A stretch of DNA of 64,000 nucleotides from Polytrichum commune (lineage: Eukaryota; Streptophyta; Polytrichopsida; Polytrichales; Polytrichaceae): positions 13,082,001 through 13,146,000 of the forward strand of contig OX485806.1 in assembly GCA_950295325.1 (NCBI GenBank). The letters are read 5' to 3'. The position numbers and the translations under genes are program-made. The notes beneath the pieces are model-generated. The model had not been told where the DNA came from and did no database searches. It saw nothing but the letters and a program-made list of their open reading frames with translations. Every line of letters starts with the position of its first letter. Position 1 is the first letter of the stretch. This document shows positions 21,401 through 32,275 of the stretch, one piece after another.

Positions 21401-24400
21401 GTGTGTTATAAGTGTAATATGATGTGAGGGTAATCTGATATAAGCTTAGTTAGTGATATATGATATAAGTTTAGTTAGTGACATCTGATATAAGCTTAGT
21501 TAGGGTAGTCTGGTTTAAGCTTGGTTAGTGCAATCTGAGATTAGCTTAGGTAATGAAATCTGATACAATCTTAGTTAGGGGAGTATGATATAACCTTAGT
21601 TAGGGTAACCTGATATAAGCTTAGTTAGGGTCTAGTTTCATATAAGCCTAGAAATCTCTGAAATTCCAGGGCCTAGTTTGAGTGTCTCGGTCCCGAGACA
21701 CATTTTCTGGTATTCAAACTCTACTACCTACAAACATGGTTGCTATTGATATCTACCTATACTTGGTATAAGTGTACTCTGATATGAGGCTAGATATGTG
21801 TGTTATAAGTGCATTCTGATGTGATTTCTAGATATGCTTGTATTAAGGTCAATCCGATATGAGGTTAGATTTGTGTGTTATAAGTGGAATATGATGCGAG
21901 GGTAATCTGATATAAGCTTAGTTAGTGTTATATGATATAAGCTTAGTTAGTGACATCTGATTTGGCATAGTGTTTTGGTTTTTAATATGGCAGCTATGTC
22001 AATTGCAAGGTATTTAATGATGAGCTGTGTCTTTCCCGCAGGTATTTCAAGTACGAGCTCCTTGCAAAAGGAACAATAACAAAAGAAGATCTCCCTATAT
22101 TCCTCTCAGCATGGCTTGACAGGTCTAACTCCACGTGCATGTTCTCAGCAAATCAACAGCGTACATGGTCAACCTCACATCTCACTGGAGGTGGTTGGTA
22201 CCTTGACTGTGCTCCTAGTTTCACTCCTTCCTTTGAAACTGAACTTAGGAAGTCAAGGGAGGCAGTTGGAGAATCTGGTGTTGAGATGATTGACTTACAG
22301 GGCATAGAAGACGAGCATGAGAGGGCAAAGGCCCTATCCCGACGTCTAGAAGAGGATAGGAAGAAGGCGCTTAGAGTAAAGGAAGCAGAGGAGAAAGCCG
22401 CACAGAAAGAGATGGAAAAACTTCAAAAATCATTGGAGAAGACTACCATGAAGGGGAAAAAGAAGATGAACCCCCATTCTGAGCTAGAAGGTAAGAGTCC
22501 CGTTGCTCCAAGTCCAACCTATGAATCTGGTTCTCATGCTCCAACATTTTCTAGAGGAACAAAACGCGATTCCTCCTATGAGCAGTTGAGTCAAATTCCT
22601 ATTTTGACATCGGGGGAGGAGCTCAATATCCATATTCAAGAACTCATTCTCAACGCCTCAATGGAGGACGTTCTTGGCGGTGACACGGAGGAATTCACCC
22701 CTTCCTACAACGAGTTGAAAAGATTCATGCTCAAGGTACTGCTCTTCCTTAATTTTGTCATAACATGTTTGCATTTAAATTTATGCATTTCAATGTGGTC
22801 CACATTGAACATTCAGTAGGTACTACTTTTCATATTTCAGTAATCGGCCATAATTTTTTTCGGGACCGAATCATGGATCTGACGAGTAAGGCTGGTAGGG
22901 TATAGTTTATGCGGGACCCAAACACCATGTGGAGTGCGAGCTGAGCCCTCAATGGACTCGGCAATTTGTTTTGTGCTTGCAATCGGCCATTTGTTTTGTT
23001 GTACCATTTTGTTTGTGGAAATTAGGAGTTGAAATATGAATGGTGAGGTGTCATGTTAATTTTTGAATTTTTTTAGTCGGAACACTGTTTAAGTGAAATC
23101 CCCGCCCTCTCTGAATTCTACCTTCTCTGAAATATGATGTGAGGTCTAGATATGCAAGTATTAAGGTCAAACTGATGTGAGGTTAGATATGTGGGTTACA
23201 AGTGCAATCTGATATGAGGTTAGTTTGCAATTTTGGGTATTGGGGTAATATGAGGCAAGTTTAGAAATTTCTGATTTTCCAGGGCCGAGTTTGAGTGTCT
23301 CGGTCCCGAGACACATTTTCTGGTATTCAAACTGTAAACCCTACAATGATATTTGATATTCAAATCTAGATTTACTTGGTATAAGGGTACTCTGATATGA
23401 GACTACACATGTGTGTTTGAAGTGAAAATTGATGTGAGGTCTAGATATGCTAGTATTAAGGTCAAACTGATGTGAGGTTAGATATGTGGGTTACAAGTGC
23501 AATCTGATGTGAGGTCTAGATATGCTAGTATTAAGGTCAAACTGATGTGAGGTTAGTTTGCAATTGTGGGTATAAGGGTAATCTGATTTAAGCTTAGACA
23601 TTTCTGATTTTCCAGGGCCGAGTTTGAGTGTCTCGGTCCCGAGACACATTTTTTGGTATTCAAACTCTACTACCTACAATCATAGTAGATATTGATATCT
23701 AGATATGCTTGTTATAAGTGTACTCTGATATGATGTTAGAAATGTTTGTTAGAAGTGTAATATGATCTAAGGTTAGATATATGTGTTGTAAGGTCTATCT
23801 AAACTGGGGTTGAATATGGGTGATATTACTGTAATCTGATGGGAGATAAGATATCTGGGCTATATCTGTTATCTGATATCGGGTTAGATATGTGTGTGAT
23901 ATGAGGTTAGATATGTGTGTTATAAGTACAATCTGATGTGAGGTTATATTCGCATGTTATAAGGTCAATCTGATATGAGGTTGAATATGGGTGTCATAAA
24001 GGTACTTTGATCTGTGGTTAGATATGTGGGTAACAAGTGTAACCTGATAAGAGGTTAGATTTGTGTATTATATAAGGTTAGTAATGAGTATAGATATGTT
24101 TGATATAAGGGCTAGTACTAGGCAATGTACAAAGCAAGGAGGATTATTTTAACACCAAACCTGGTTGTCCTTTGATTGTGCAGCACTCAAAAGACAAAAC
24201 CCGGCACTACAAGGGTTCTCCGGATGACCATCCCTGTTTGGACTTGATTCTTGCAGATATACCGGAAGGTCTTCCTGTTCCTGGCATATCAAACCCACCG
24301 TCGTCCATTCCTGCTTGGAATCAAGAATCGAAAGAGTGGTTACAACCACTCTTTGACTTTGCCGACGAACATCTGCACGACGACGGGGCAATTATTTTGT

Positions 24401-25666
24401 TTCACCCTTTTCGCATGAGTACGAAGTCCAATATTCTTGGATATTGCAAATCGTATGGTTTTGCAATTCGGAAAGAGTGGTGGGGAATGAACCGCCTTCA
24501 TCTTACATCTCCAATAAATCCAGCATCAACTGTAAGATAAAGCTTAAGTCTTCTTTCTGATCACCGCATTCAGTTTCAATTTCATCCTTGAGGTAGTTCT
24601 GAGTGTAGACCCACCTAACTATTATACTCACGCAGTTCTGTTGTTCACTTTGTAAAGTAATATTGATCTTTATGTCTGGTACATTATAGACCATGAGGTT
24701 CGGTATTTCATTGGCGGTCAGGAGCGTGCCGGGGTCACCTGCATCGAAGTTTTCATTTCACCATGTCCCTGAATTGGATCCTTATGGGGTGGATGTTGCA
24801 CGGGATGATATTCTCCAGAACTTGGTCTCTCGTGAGGACCAGCTAACTAATGGATCCACACCATGGCGAGGGCCTCGTGAAAAGTCCGTGCTTCTAATGC
24901 AAATGCTAATTGAAGCATGTAGCTCCCCATGGGATATTATTCTAGACTGCACGGCAGCGACCGGTATGTCTTTGTAATCTTGCATTTCAGTTGGTTAATT
25001 GTTAATATTGTTTTGTTCTACAAAATTCATAGTGGTTTTTGTACTAAGTTTTTCCAACTTCTTTATTTGCAGGATCTTCCATTCATGCATGCCGCAATGT
25101 GCACCGTCACATTGCGGCATTAGAGGCTGATGTAGATATTTTTGAGGCCGTACTTGCTCCATTGATTATCTCTAGAGCAGCCTCTGAAGTCACTCTTGAA
25201 GACCGTGTCACCAGTGTAGAGGATCCTGAGGGTGAAGATATTCCCGTTGAGAGGATTGTGAAGAGATCTCGGTTTACTAAGTGAGTATGGTCCACAAATT
25301 CTCTTACCAGTGTTATGTTTTTTGCTGTCATTTCTTCTAAAGTTGAGTTATGAACATGGTACCATTGGCATTTGCAGATGCGATAAATTGAGCTATCCTA
25401 TTCACCGGCCTTTTTTTTGTGACCCTAAATTCTATCCCAGCCCTCCAAAGTCTTGGCAACTTCCTACATATGCAAATGTTATTGCTAATCAACTAGCTGG
25501 AGGTTCTTATCAGATTTTTACATCTAAATATCATCCGGGAAGAGTTTTAGAGTTTTTGGATATAGAAGCTTTAGAATTAGATGGTCAGGCCTCCTCTGAT
25601 GCATATATTAGTGATTCTAGAATGTCTTCATCATCACGTGATCACAGTGATTCGGATCTGATGTAA
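18479..25666 (+). CDS. ParB/Srx-like domain fused to a beta-class DNA methyltransferase-like domain (copy 1, ten coding exons)
   Basis: The exons I deduce are 18479-19113, 19203-19398, 19569-19760, 19849-20067, 20220-20455, 22042-22735, 24184-24531, 24690-24963, 25073-25280 and 25378-25666. All have GT-AG borders, phases agree throughout, and copies 2 and 3 share most borders. From the ATG at 18494 the frame would be 1091 residues but meets a TAG at 18548. From the ATG at 18704 it is 1021 residues and fully open. Using the latter numbering, a ParB/Srx-type DGNHR motif is at 88-92. A Lys/Glu-rich coiled coil is at about 505-565. Motif IV appears as ADIPEG near 673, followed by HDDGAIILFHP near 714-724. 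A motif X-like REKSVLLMQMLIEA begins near 828 and motif I LDCTAATG near 852. This permuted order is that of beta-class N4C/N6A methyltransferases. ParB-methyltransferase fusions are common in phages and bacteria. Activity is uncertain because DPPY is replaced by DIPE. Confidence 0.75.
18548..18550 (+). other. in-frame TAG near the N-terminus of copy 1
   Basis: From the ATG at 18494 the nineteenth codon is TAG, within an acidic stretch (SEEG-stop-DEDEEG). Everything after it is open for over a thousand codons. Because homology to copy 3 begins upstream of the next ATG, this looks like a recent nonsense mutation, or a site bypassed by use of the ATG at 18704. Confidence 0.8.
18704..19113 (+). 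other. ParB/Srx-like domain exon of copy 1
   Basis: This region reads MLAMPMVRPTL, then a hydrophobic beta-like stretch ASVFYVTI, then MFFVCDGNHRRHAW followed by WHFLVDSILL. In ParB N-terminal and sulfiredoxin-like folds a phosphate/nucleotide-binding signature of type DGNHR/DGHHR precedes a helix and a short beta strand, as here. Copies 2 and 3 read WDGNHRIQAW and DENHRLQAW at the same place. Upstream residues (RFPIPLCR.LAMP) also match copy 3, so the true protein N-terminus lies before 18704. Confidence 0.6.
20456..22041. repeat. intron 5 of copy 1, filled with relatives of the 295-bp satellite
   Basis: The intron holds 35-45-bp units (TTATAAGTGTACTCTGATATG and similar) and three dyads: 20966-20985 (perfect), 21261-21280 (one mismatch) and 21682-21701 (perfect). 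They are less regular and more diverged from each other than the upstream array, which suggests that the array arose from this older repeat. Confidence 0.85.
22736..24183. repeat. intron 6 of copy 1, second set of satellite relatives
   Basis: Dyads GTGTCTCGGTCCCGAGACAC are perfect at 23295-23314 and 23628-23647, each followed by ACATTTT.TGGTATTCAAACT as in the array. The first 350 bp of the intron are unique-looking. The acceptor is TTTGATTGTGCAG just before 24184. Confidence 0.85.
24184..25280 (+). other. methyltransferase-like region of copy 1 (exons 7-9)
   Basis: Exon 7 carries LDLILADIPEGLPVPGIS, the motif IV position, then WLQPLFDFADEHLHDDGAII and LFHP, which match the helix and strand after motif IV in beta-class enzymes. 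Exon 8 carries PREKSVLLMQMLIEA and WDIILDCTAATG, split by an intron. Exon 9 continues SSIHACRNVHRHIAALEAD. This corresponds to the usual KP-EL---LI---S--GD-VLDPFAGSGTT--A---GR--IG-E layout. Copy 3 reads ADLTAGTG at motif I, closer to the canonical form. Confidence 0.7.
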
Positions 25667-27131
25667 TAGCTTCATGTGAATGTCTGTGTACTATCTAATA
25701 TACCGGTTTTTCTTCCGTTGGTTTTTCAGTTTGTGCACTCATTCCTCATGAAATTCATTGTATTTGTATTACTTTCGGAATTTATGGGATTGCTTATATA
25801 AAATTGCAGATTTAGGTTAACTTTTGACTTCGTGTTTTCTGATATTGTTCACTTAATTCCATAATCGACCTATTAGTTCATACCCTTCTCTTTGAAATTT
25901 AAGGGTTTCCACTATTCTTCTATTATCGTTTTCATATACTTTTTCAATGCTTGCTTACGATTTTAGGCGAATGTTGGGTTGAATAATTCACCATCAACCT
26001 CACCATTAATGTCACCTCATGAAATTTGGCATTCAAGTGTCTTGACTAATATCTCGGCATTAGTATGTTCCACAATGATATGAAGTGCACACCTATATTA
26101 CACAATGGTCTACAAGTTCACTAAAGTGTACACCAACGACACTTGACATTGGTATGCTCAAGAATATCTTCCCCTTGCATACTTCAACGCGGTCTAACAA
26201 ACTTTTAGTACATATAGATCCATCTCTAGTTAATTCTACTAGAATAATTCAAGGTCTTTGATCTTGATTAAGGTGTTAATTGGGTTTAGACCAATCATTC
26301 ACATGTTCTACATGATAATTAGTTTCTCTGCTCTCCCCTTTAGTAGGTGTCAGGAAACTTTAATCCCAATCAAGGATCAAACATTATGGCAATACTATGA
26401 GTTGAAGGTGACAAAAAGTTTATTGTTTAATATCGCTTAGGTTTTTAATTATTAAGACATAATTTACTTTAGACTCATGATCATAGATATACTCCAAATG
26501 AGGTTAGAATATGCAATTTTAATGTCAAAAACTTCCAAGTTCACATAGAATTGTGGTCATTGGATTGGATCATAATTTTCCCATTTGGCTAGCGACTGAG
26601 AACCAAGAAAATTTTTATTTCATGTTTCAAAATTGAAGTTGAGATGCAAAGGTTATAATAAGTCAAAGTGAAGAATTTAATTTTTTTAAATGATGACTCG
26701 AGACCTCCTAGTTATGTTGAGTGTTAAACCAAGAAGGCTTGTGCTTAAAATATGGACATCATCCTAGGTTTTATGTTCAACACAATTGCTCTTCTTAAAT
26801 AACCACCTATATTTGAGTGGTATATAGTAAGGTGTTGTTGTTAGAGGAACATGTTGTAAACACTTCCAACATTTTCAATTTCTTTAATATTTTCTTTAAG
26901 TTTCTTTCAACATTTTAAGTTTATGCTCATATATATATATACACACACATACAAACGGATGGGTCTTCATGGGCATTACGTGTGAGGCCTGCAGCATTGG
27001 GGTTTGGAGATTCCCTCACCACAATAGATGGAATCTTACTTGCTAAATTGCTAGAGGTTGTCATGAAATTGTCGTGGTCAGGTAATATCCTGAACCTCCA
27101 AGAAGGTGCAAGCAAATACTATATAGGTTCC
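25667..27131. other. 3' flank of copy 1; no gene seen
   Basis: AT-rich sequence with no supported coding region. The copy 1 3' UTR and polyadenylation site are probably within the first few hundred bases. A short TATATA/CACACA tract lies near 26930-26950. Confidence 0.5.
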
Positions 27132-27307
27132 TCCACCACGGTTATAGGTTCTTTTTGTCAATAAATTTGTCAATAAATATTTCAAAAGTTAGCTCTACAC
27201 CACGGCCATAGGGCATGTTTCACCTGACAAAATTTCAATATTCTAGAAAACTTACCGCTCACCGCTCACCGCACACCGCTCACCGCTCGCAAAATAGCTT
27301 TTCCCCC
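27132..27307 (+). repeat. heptamer repeat module (CCACGGTTATAG ... GCTCACC repeats ... TAGCTTTTCCCCC)
   Basis: The module starts with CCACGGTTATAGG, which is repeated as CCACGGCCATAGG at 27201. It has a heptamer tract of type CCGCTCA at about 27253-27290 and ends AATAGCTTTTCCCCC. Sequence homologous to the methyltransferase genes begins immediately after it (copy 2). Similar modules occur at 29405-29582, 61435-61551 and, inverted, 47710-47925. Confidence 0.7.
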
Positions 27308-29296
27308 GAAGAGATCATTTCCACTTGGAGTCAACATTGGGTGACAGTGAACAACGAATTTGAGGCCATACTAGCCGCCGATCCAGTTCTCCAAGTCTTT
27401 TGTGGGAAGATGTTCCATGTTTGGGATGGCAACCACCGCATCCAAGCTTGGATGCCAATTATCAACAATGACCACCTGGATGACATTTATTGGCATTATA
27501 CGGTTGAGAATATTATTCTCGTTGTGAATGGGGATGTTGTATCCATGCTCACTGCCTTATACGAGGTCAACTGGTATGTTCTCATTGCAATCACAGGCTC
27601 TCTTGATTCCATCTCATTTTTTTCATGGTACCTCATCTCTAATTCCATCTTGATTTTCTGCCACCCAGGAGAAATGAAAATTCACATGTGGTTGCAAACC
27701 TTGTGCATCGGCTCTACCGCACTCAAAGTCTTGCCAAACAACCAGTGGAGTTCTTCAAGTCCTTGGTGTCTCAAGATGAAGTTCGAGTTGCGGAGACAAA
27801 ACAAAAGAATCCTAAACCAAGACTTGGTTCACCCTTACAACTGCATCGCTCACCTCCATACTCTACCAAGTTCAATTATTTTGATAGTCTTCCTATGGTT
27901 TCATTCCCACTTTTCTCTTCCTCCATATTTATATGTTACACGCATTACTAATATCCTTATTCTTTGCTTTTCAAATGTGTCAGCAAGAAATTGGAGTGGT
28001 TGCAGCATCTGCAGAGCGGAAATTTTATGATCGATATCCAAACCCTGAGGACTGGACATCTCAACGCGTTGATGACATCGTTGGCAAGGCGGTTACACGT
28101 GCCAAGGTGCATTTCAAAAGTGAGTTGAAGAAGATCTTACCAATTGCTGATCCTCAGAACACTCCTGCTTTTCTTGCTGAAGTAAAGACTCATTATGAGT
28201 GTCATGATGACGGTGTTGAGATGAAGTTAGAGAAGTTGTGGATGTTGGATGTGTCTGCCATGGATCCTTCCATGAAGGTACTTTGGCTTGAGCGTTGGAA
28301 TCAGCCTACAAGCCTTCGGGTGCAACTGAAATTCCCCAAGCAAGGTTTCAACGATGACGCCTTTTACACTTGACTGAATAAGGCAACATGGTGGGCTCAA
28401 GTATGTGATTCTCCACCTGCCCTCTTTGTTGAGTTCTCAAAAATTGTTGTTGAACTTTCATCTTCATTGCTAGTCCATTGCAAATTTGTTGTCTTCTGTG
28501 TTCATAACTCCTCTGTCTTGCTATGCAGTTGGCAGTGGAAGCACAAAAACTTCTCGATAGTGTCCTGCGTGATCAAAAGGCCACCATCAACTACCAACCT
28601 GATGGCCGGGATCCAATTCCCACCATTTTTTATTATATTGAGCAAATTCGCATTTCATTATGGGACACGGCATTCTTCCGCGAATTCGCAGTGGAGAAAG
28701 GAGTGAACAAGAACAACACTATCGACAAGTAGTACTTGTTCAAGCCAGCATTACACCGTATCCTGTACCGGTACTTCAAATATTCGCGCAGCCCGTGCAT
28801 GTAATCGCCACATTCTGGCTTTAGAGAGCGACTCTATGCTATTTTCTGAAGTCCTTGAACCCCTGGCAGTTCCACCTCCAAATGCTTCGACTTTCTCTAC
28901 TCCGGGCGACCTGATTGATGATGACGAGTCCATTCCAGATGCCCCTTTGCACGATATATGTGAGTAAGTCCACGCCTTCGTTGGTTGACATTGTTTTCTA
29001 TTTATCTCTTAATTGTAATCCATCCTTTGTCCATCTCTAAATCTTGCTCTGAACATGGCAGTTTGACAAATCCAAGGAGACCGCTACGAACTTCACCTTC
29101 AACTTGGTACTTTCCGTCGCCGTCCCCAAGTCCTCGTGGCTTACCTGTATATGCTAAAGCCATGGCCTTGGCGTATGCCCATGGTAGCTCTGGAAATTCG
29201 ACATCCTTCTTCATTCCTAAGAATCATGTTGACCCTCGAGTTCTATGCTACTTTGATTTAGAAGCAGTGTCGAGCTCTCTATGTAGCGGTGATTGA
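27308..29296 (+). pseudogene. ParB-methyltransferase copy 2, 5'-truncated and core-deleted
   Basis: Homology starts abruptly at EEIISTWSQHW, 50 residues before the ParB motif HVWDGNHRIQAW. Exons by homology are 27308-27573, 27669-about 27870, 27984-28400, 28529-28963 and 29062-29296. A TGA at 28371-28373 replaces a Trp conserved as Trp in copy 3, and a TAG at 28730-28732 stands where copy 3 has Gln. After RYFK (about 28770) the sequence jumps to ARACNRHILALESD, which belongs to exon 9. A deletion has therefore removed the coiled coil, motif IV, motif X and motif I. The intron present before RYFK in copies 1 and 3 is missing here. The C-terminal exon (RGLPVYAKAMALAY ... YFDLEAVSS) is intact. 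Confidence 0.8.
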
Positions 29297-29404
29297 AGTA
29301 ATGGCGACCTTCTTGATCATACAAAGTATCTTGAGCTCCCAGGAATTGTCACGGATATAGGCCCCTGTAATAAAAATTGTGTTCTACAATTTTCAAGTTT
29401 TCAG

Positions 29405-29582
29405 TGAAAACCGCGGTCATAGAGCTCAAAAGTTTTCAAATTCTTGCTCTATTCCTGATTATAGGGCTTTATTTTCAATAAAAAAATATCTAAAAACTGT
29501 AGAAGTTATCGCTCACCGCTCAACGCTCACCGCTCACCGCTCAACGCTCACTGCTCACTGCTCACAGAATAGCATTCCTCCC
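29405..29582 (+). repeat. heptamer repeat module downstream of copy 2
   Basis: The module begins CCGCGGTCATAG. A GCTCACC/GCTCAAC heptamer tract runs from about 29512 to 29570 and ends AGAATAGCATTCCTCCC. It has the same order and orientation as the module upstream of copy 2, so copy 2 is bracketed by direct copies. Confidence 0.7.
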
Positions 29583-29779
29583 ACATGGAGTCCATAAGCC
29601 ATAACCTTATGGAGGCTAAGATAACTAATGAGGAAGCCTTGGCCAAAGCTAAGGCCTCGAGAAGAATATCCTTAAGGGCGTGTGTAGCCAAGGCCAAGGG
29701 TTGGACCCTTGAAAAGGCCAACACTCTGCCCATTCATGAGGATAACATTAATAAAATGACATGACTTTAAGTAATGTGG

Positions 29780-29897
29780 GTGCCCAATGAGATGGAAGTT
29801 ACGTTTTACGCTACCCCAAGTTCTATGGGGCGCATGTGATTCTCAAAACTATCACCCGGATTAGGACGCTTAAGGGTGGTAGGTTTGGCCTCACAGA
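29780..29897 (+). mobile_element. 3' fragment of the TGTGAGCCC..CTCACA LTR family
   Basis: The stretch GGACGCTTAAGGGTGGTAGG followed by TTTGGCCTCACA matches the last 40 bases of the solo LTR ending at 11546. The 5' part of the LTR is missing or too diverged to see. Confidence 0.7.
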
Positions 29898-30254
29898 CTC
29901 CGATGCTGGACTTCCCACAATAGCAGCAGAGTCGCCCACATGTGCCGCCTCTACCACGGGCTTTGCAACAACATGTGCAGTTGGGGCAGATGCGGAGTCT
30001 TTGCTCCGATCACATCCAAGTGCAGAGCTCGGGAGCGGAATGGTTGTGGCGTCAACCTCCAAGGGCTGTGCATTGGTCTGGTTGCGGGACGATGCATAAT
30101 ACATCAATGTGTTCTGGCGATGCACTTGCTTCACCCTCCCTCTCTCCGCTTTTGCGCTAAGCGCACTTGCCCGGTGTGCTTCGGTGCACAATTTTTTTCT
30201 TGGGTGCGAAGAGGCATTACTTCCCGAAATTGGATTCTGTGCAGGGCCGTCCAT
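29898..30254 (-). other. possible coding fragment, unrecognised, cut by the LTR fragment
   Basis: An open minus-strand frame starts at an ATG near 30254 (MDGPAQNPISGSN) and runs for 119 codons into the LTR fragment. It is Ala/Ser-rich with HVVAKPVVEAAHVGD. No domain is recognised. It might be a gag-like N-terminus or chance; GC content is higher here than around it. Confidence 0.25.
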
Positions 30255-31966
30255 GATGACGCAATCCACCTCCCTCGTCCAATGCGTGACGCGATCCACC
30301 TCCCTTGGCCAACACGATCCACCTCCCTCGGCCAATGCGCACCTCACCCTGCCCCGATCGCACAGGTCCAGGAGTAGATCTCCCCGATCGCACCCTCCCT
30401 CGGCCAATGCGCACCTTCCCACTCACCGATCGCACATGAACTCACATGAACCCACATATCATAAACCCACAACCAACCCACAAATTGTTAGGCCCACGGG
30501 ATGCGAGGAAACCCATAATTGATGCAAGTAAACCCAGTTGATGCAGGTGAACCCACAACCACAATGCGCACCTCCCCAATTGATCCAGTAAACCCTAAAC
30601 CACCCCACAGATTGTTAGGCCCACATGGTGACCTTAAACCCTGAATTGATGCAAGTAAACCCAATTGATGCAAGTAAATCCACAACCACAATGCGCAAAC
30701 CCACAAATGAACAAGAAACCATCTAAGCATATAGAGCATTGGTTGTGCATCACACAATTCAGAGTCGACCTTATATATTGAACCTACACAACAAGCAGCA
30801 ATGTCCATTGCAAAGCAACCCAAAACCCACACAATTGCAACAATTCAATTCACAAACACTGATTGTTCACGAAATTGTTGCAAGGTTTCAATATGATGTG
30901 ATGTGCAAGGGGTGAGGCATTGAAGCAATTGCAGTTGGCGACTCGCAATCAATCTGTGGGAAGTAAATGGCGAGGATAGAGAGCAATGAAAGAGGAAGAA
31001 GGCAAGGAATGGAGAGCGACGGAGGGCGATGAACGCGGAGGATGTTGGTGAGCCTTAAACCCTACAATAATGGTAAGGGGCGAGGAAGCTGAGGAGAGGG
31101 GATGGAAGGTGGCAAGACGGAGATGTTTTCGTGGTGGGAGGCGGCGAAGAACTTGTAAATCAAATCGGATTTGGTGGGTGGCAGCTGGCTAGCATGATTG
31201 CTAGTCATGTTGGGATATGGCCTTATGAGATCTTATGATGGATGGAATTCGGCGATTTAGGCCTCATTCCCTCCCAATTATTAACACATAGGTGTCACCC
31301 ACCTCATTAGTTTATCATTTTCTGGCTAAATTTCGCCTAAAAAAAAAAGGCTGGTCTCGGATATTGTGTTTTCCTTCACTCATTACCATGCTCATTTGAC
31401 CCTGCTTTTACTGGTTTAGTTCTCAATGGCCCAGTTGGTGGATTGTAACCACAACTGCCATTTCCTCGTTGATCACTTTTGCTCCTCTTTAAAATTTACA
31501 TTCAAGCCTCTTTACTACCTTCAAAATTATTGTACCCATAGGGCTGATGCTCTAGAATTATGCCAATGACATTACCCCTTGGGTATCCTGATGCATCATA
31601 AACCGGGTATTCGTTTTGTCTATCGGATAATTATCATTGGAAAAACCTAACTTCAAAGGGCTAGAAATCACATAATGAATAGGGTTGGAAAAAATATATT
31701 TGGTGGAAATTGTCCCGATCCCTATCATCTATCTAAGAGTTTAACAAATAACATCCTGATTTCATGTCCTTGTGTGCTACACCACTTGCAAAACTCATGG
31801 TTCACCTTATATAGAACTTCGTCTTCCCATGAATCCTTCAAAGGTTGAAATCTTGCATGTGTTTATGTGGCCACCTCGGTGATTGCAATCATTATTATAG
31901 TTGTTTTTAATTCCTACATTTACCGTAGTTGATTCACTTCTACCATAGGTTGGTAGAAGGTTAGAT
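30255..31966. other. no gene; direct repeats at 30470-30710
   Basis: A block of about 120 bp (TTGTTAGGCCCAC ... TTGATGCAAGTAAACCCA ... CACAACCACAATGCGCA) occurs twice, near 30483 and 30613. A short run of CGATCCACCTCCCTCGGCCAA units lies at 30290-30340. The rest shows no supported features. Confidence 0.5.
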
Positions 31967-32275
31967 ATGCCGGATCCAAGCTTAGTTTGTGGAAACGACC
32001 CTCAGAAGTTGGCCAATTGGGCCGAAAACGTGAGATGGTAGGTAATGTTCAGAGCATATTTGCAAGCCTTGAACATAAATCTTAGGGTAGTATACATTGA
32101 GGAGCATTCTAGGGATGGAGGACTAGCTTGGGAGAATTTTTTGCAAGGCTTGGACGTAACTAGCAGCAAATTAGTTAATGGAGCAAGGAAGGAGTGTGGA
32201 AAACCATTAACATTAGCCAATTCTCTTAGCCGAGCAGTGTGGGCACAATATAACAACTTCGAGTGGTTACTTACT
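31967..32275 (+). pseudogene. unrecognised exon-like frame with one in-frame TAG
   Basis: From the ATG at 31967 the frame reads MPDPSLVCGNDPQKLANWAE, meets TAG at 32039-32041, and continues for 78 codons through FRAYLQALNINLRVVYIEE and KECGKPLTLANSLSRAVWAQ to a consensus donor ACT|GTAAGT after 32275. The composition looks like real protein, but I do not recognise the family. The stop suggests a broken exon of a gene or transposon. Confidence 0.35.

Noticed and set aside
27308-29296. Copy 2 as a retroposed (processed) copy, because it is 5'-truncated and follows a simple repeat
   Set aside because: It keeps several spliceosomal introns at family positions, so DNA duplication with truncation is more likely.
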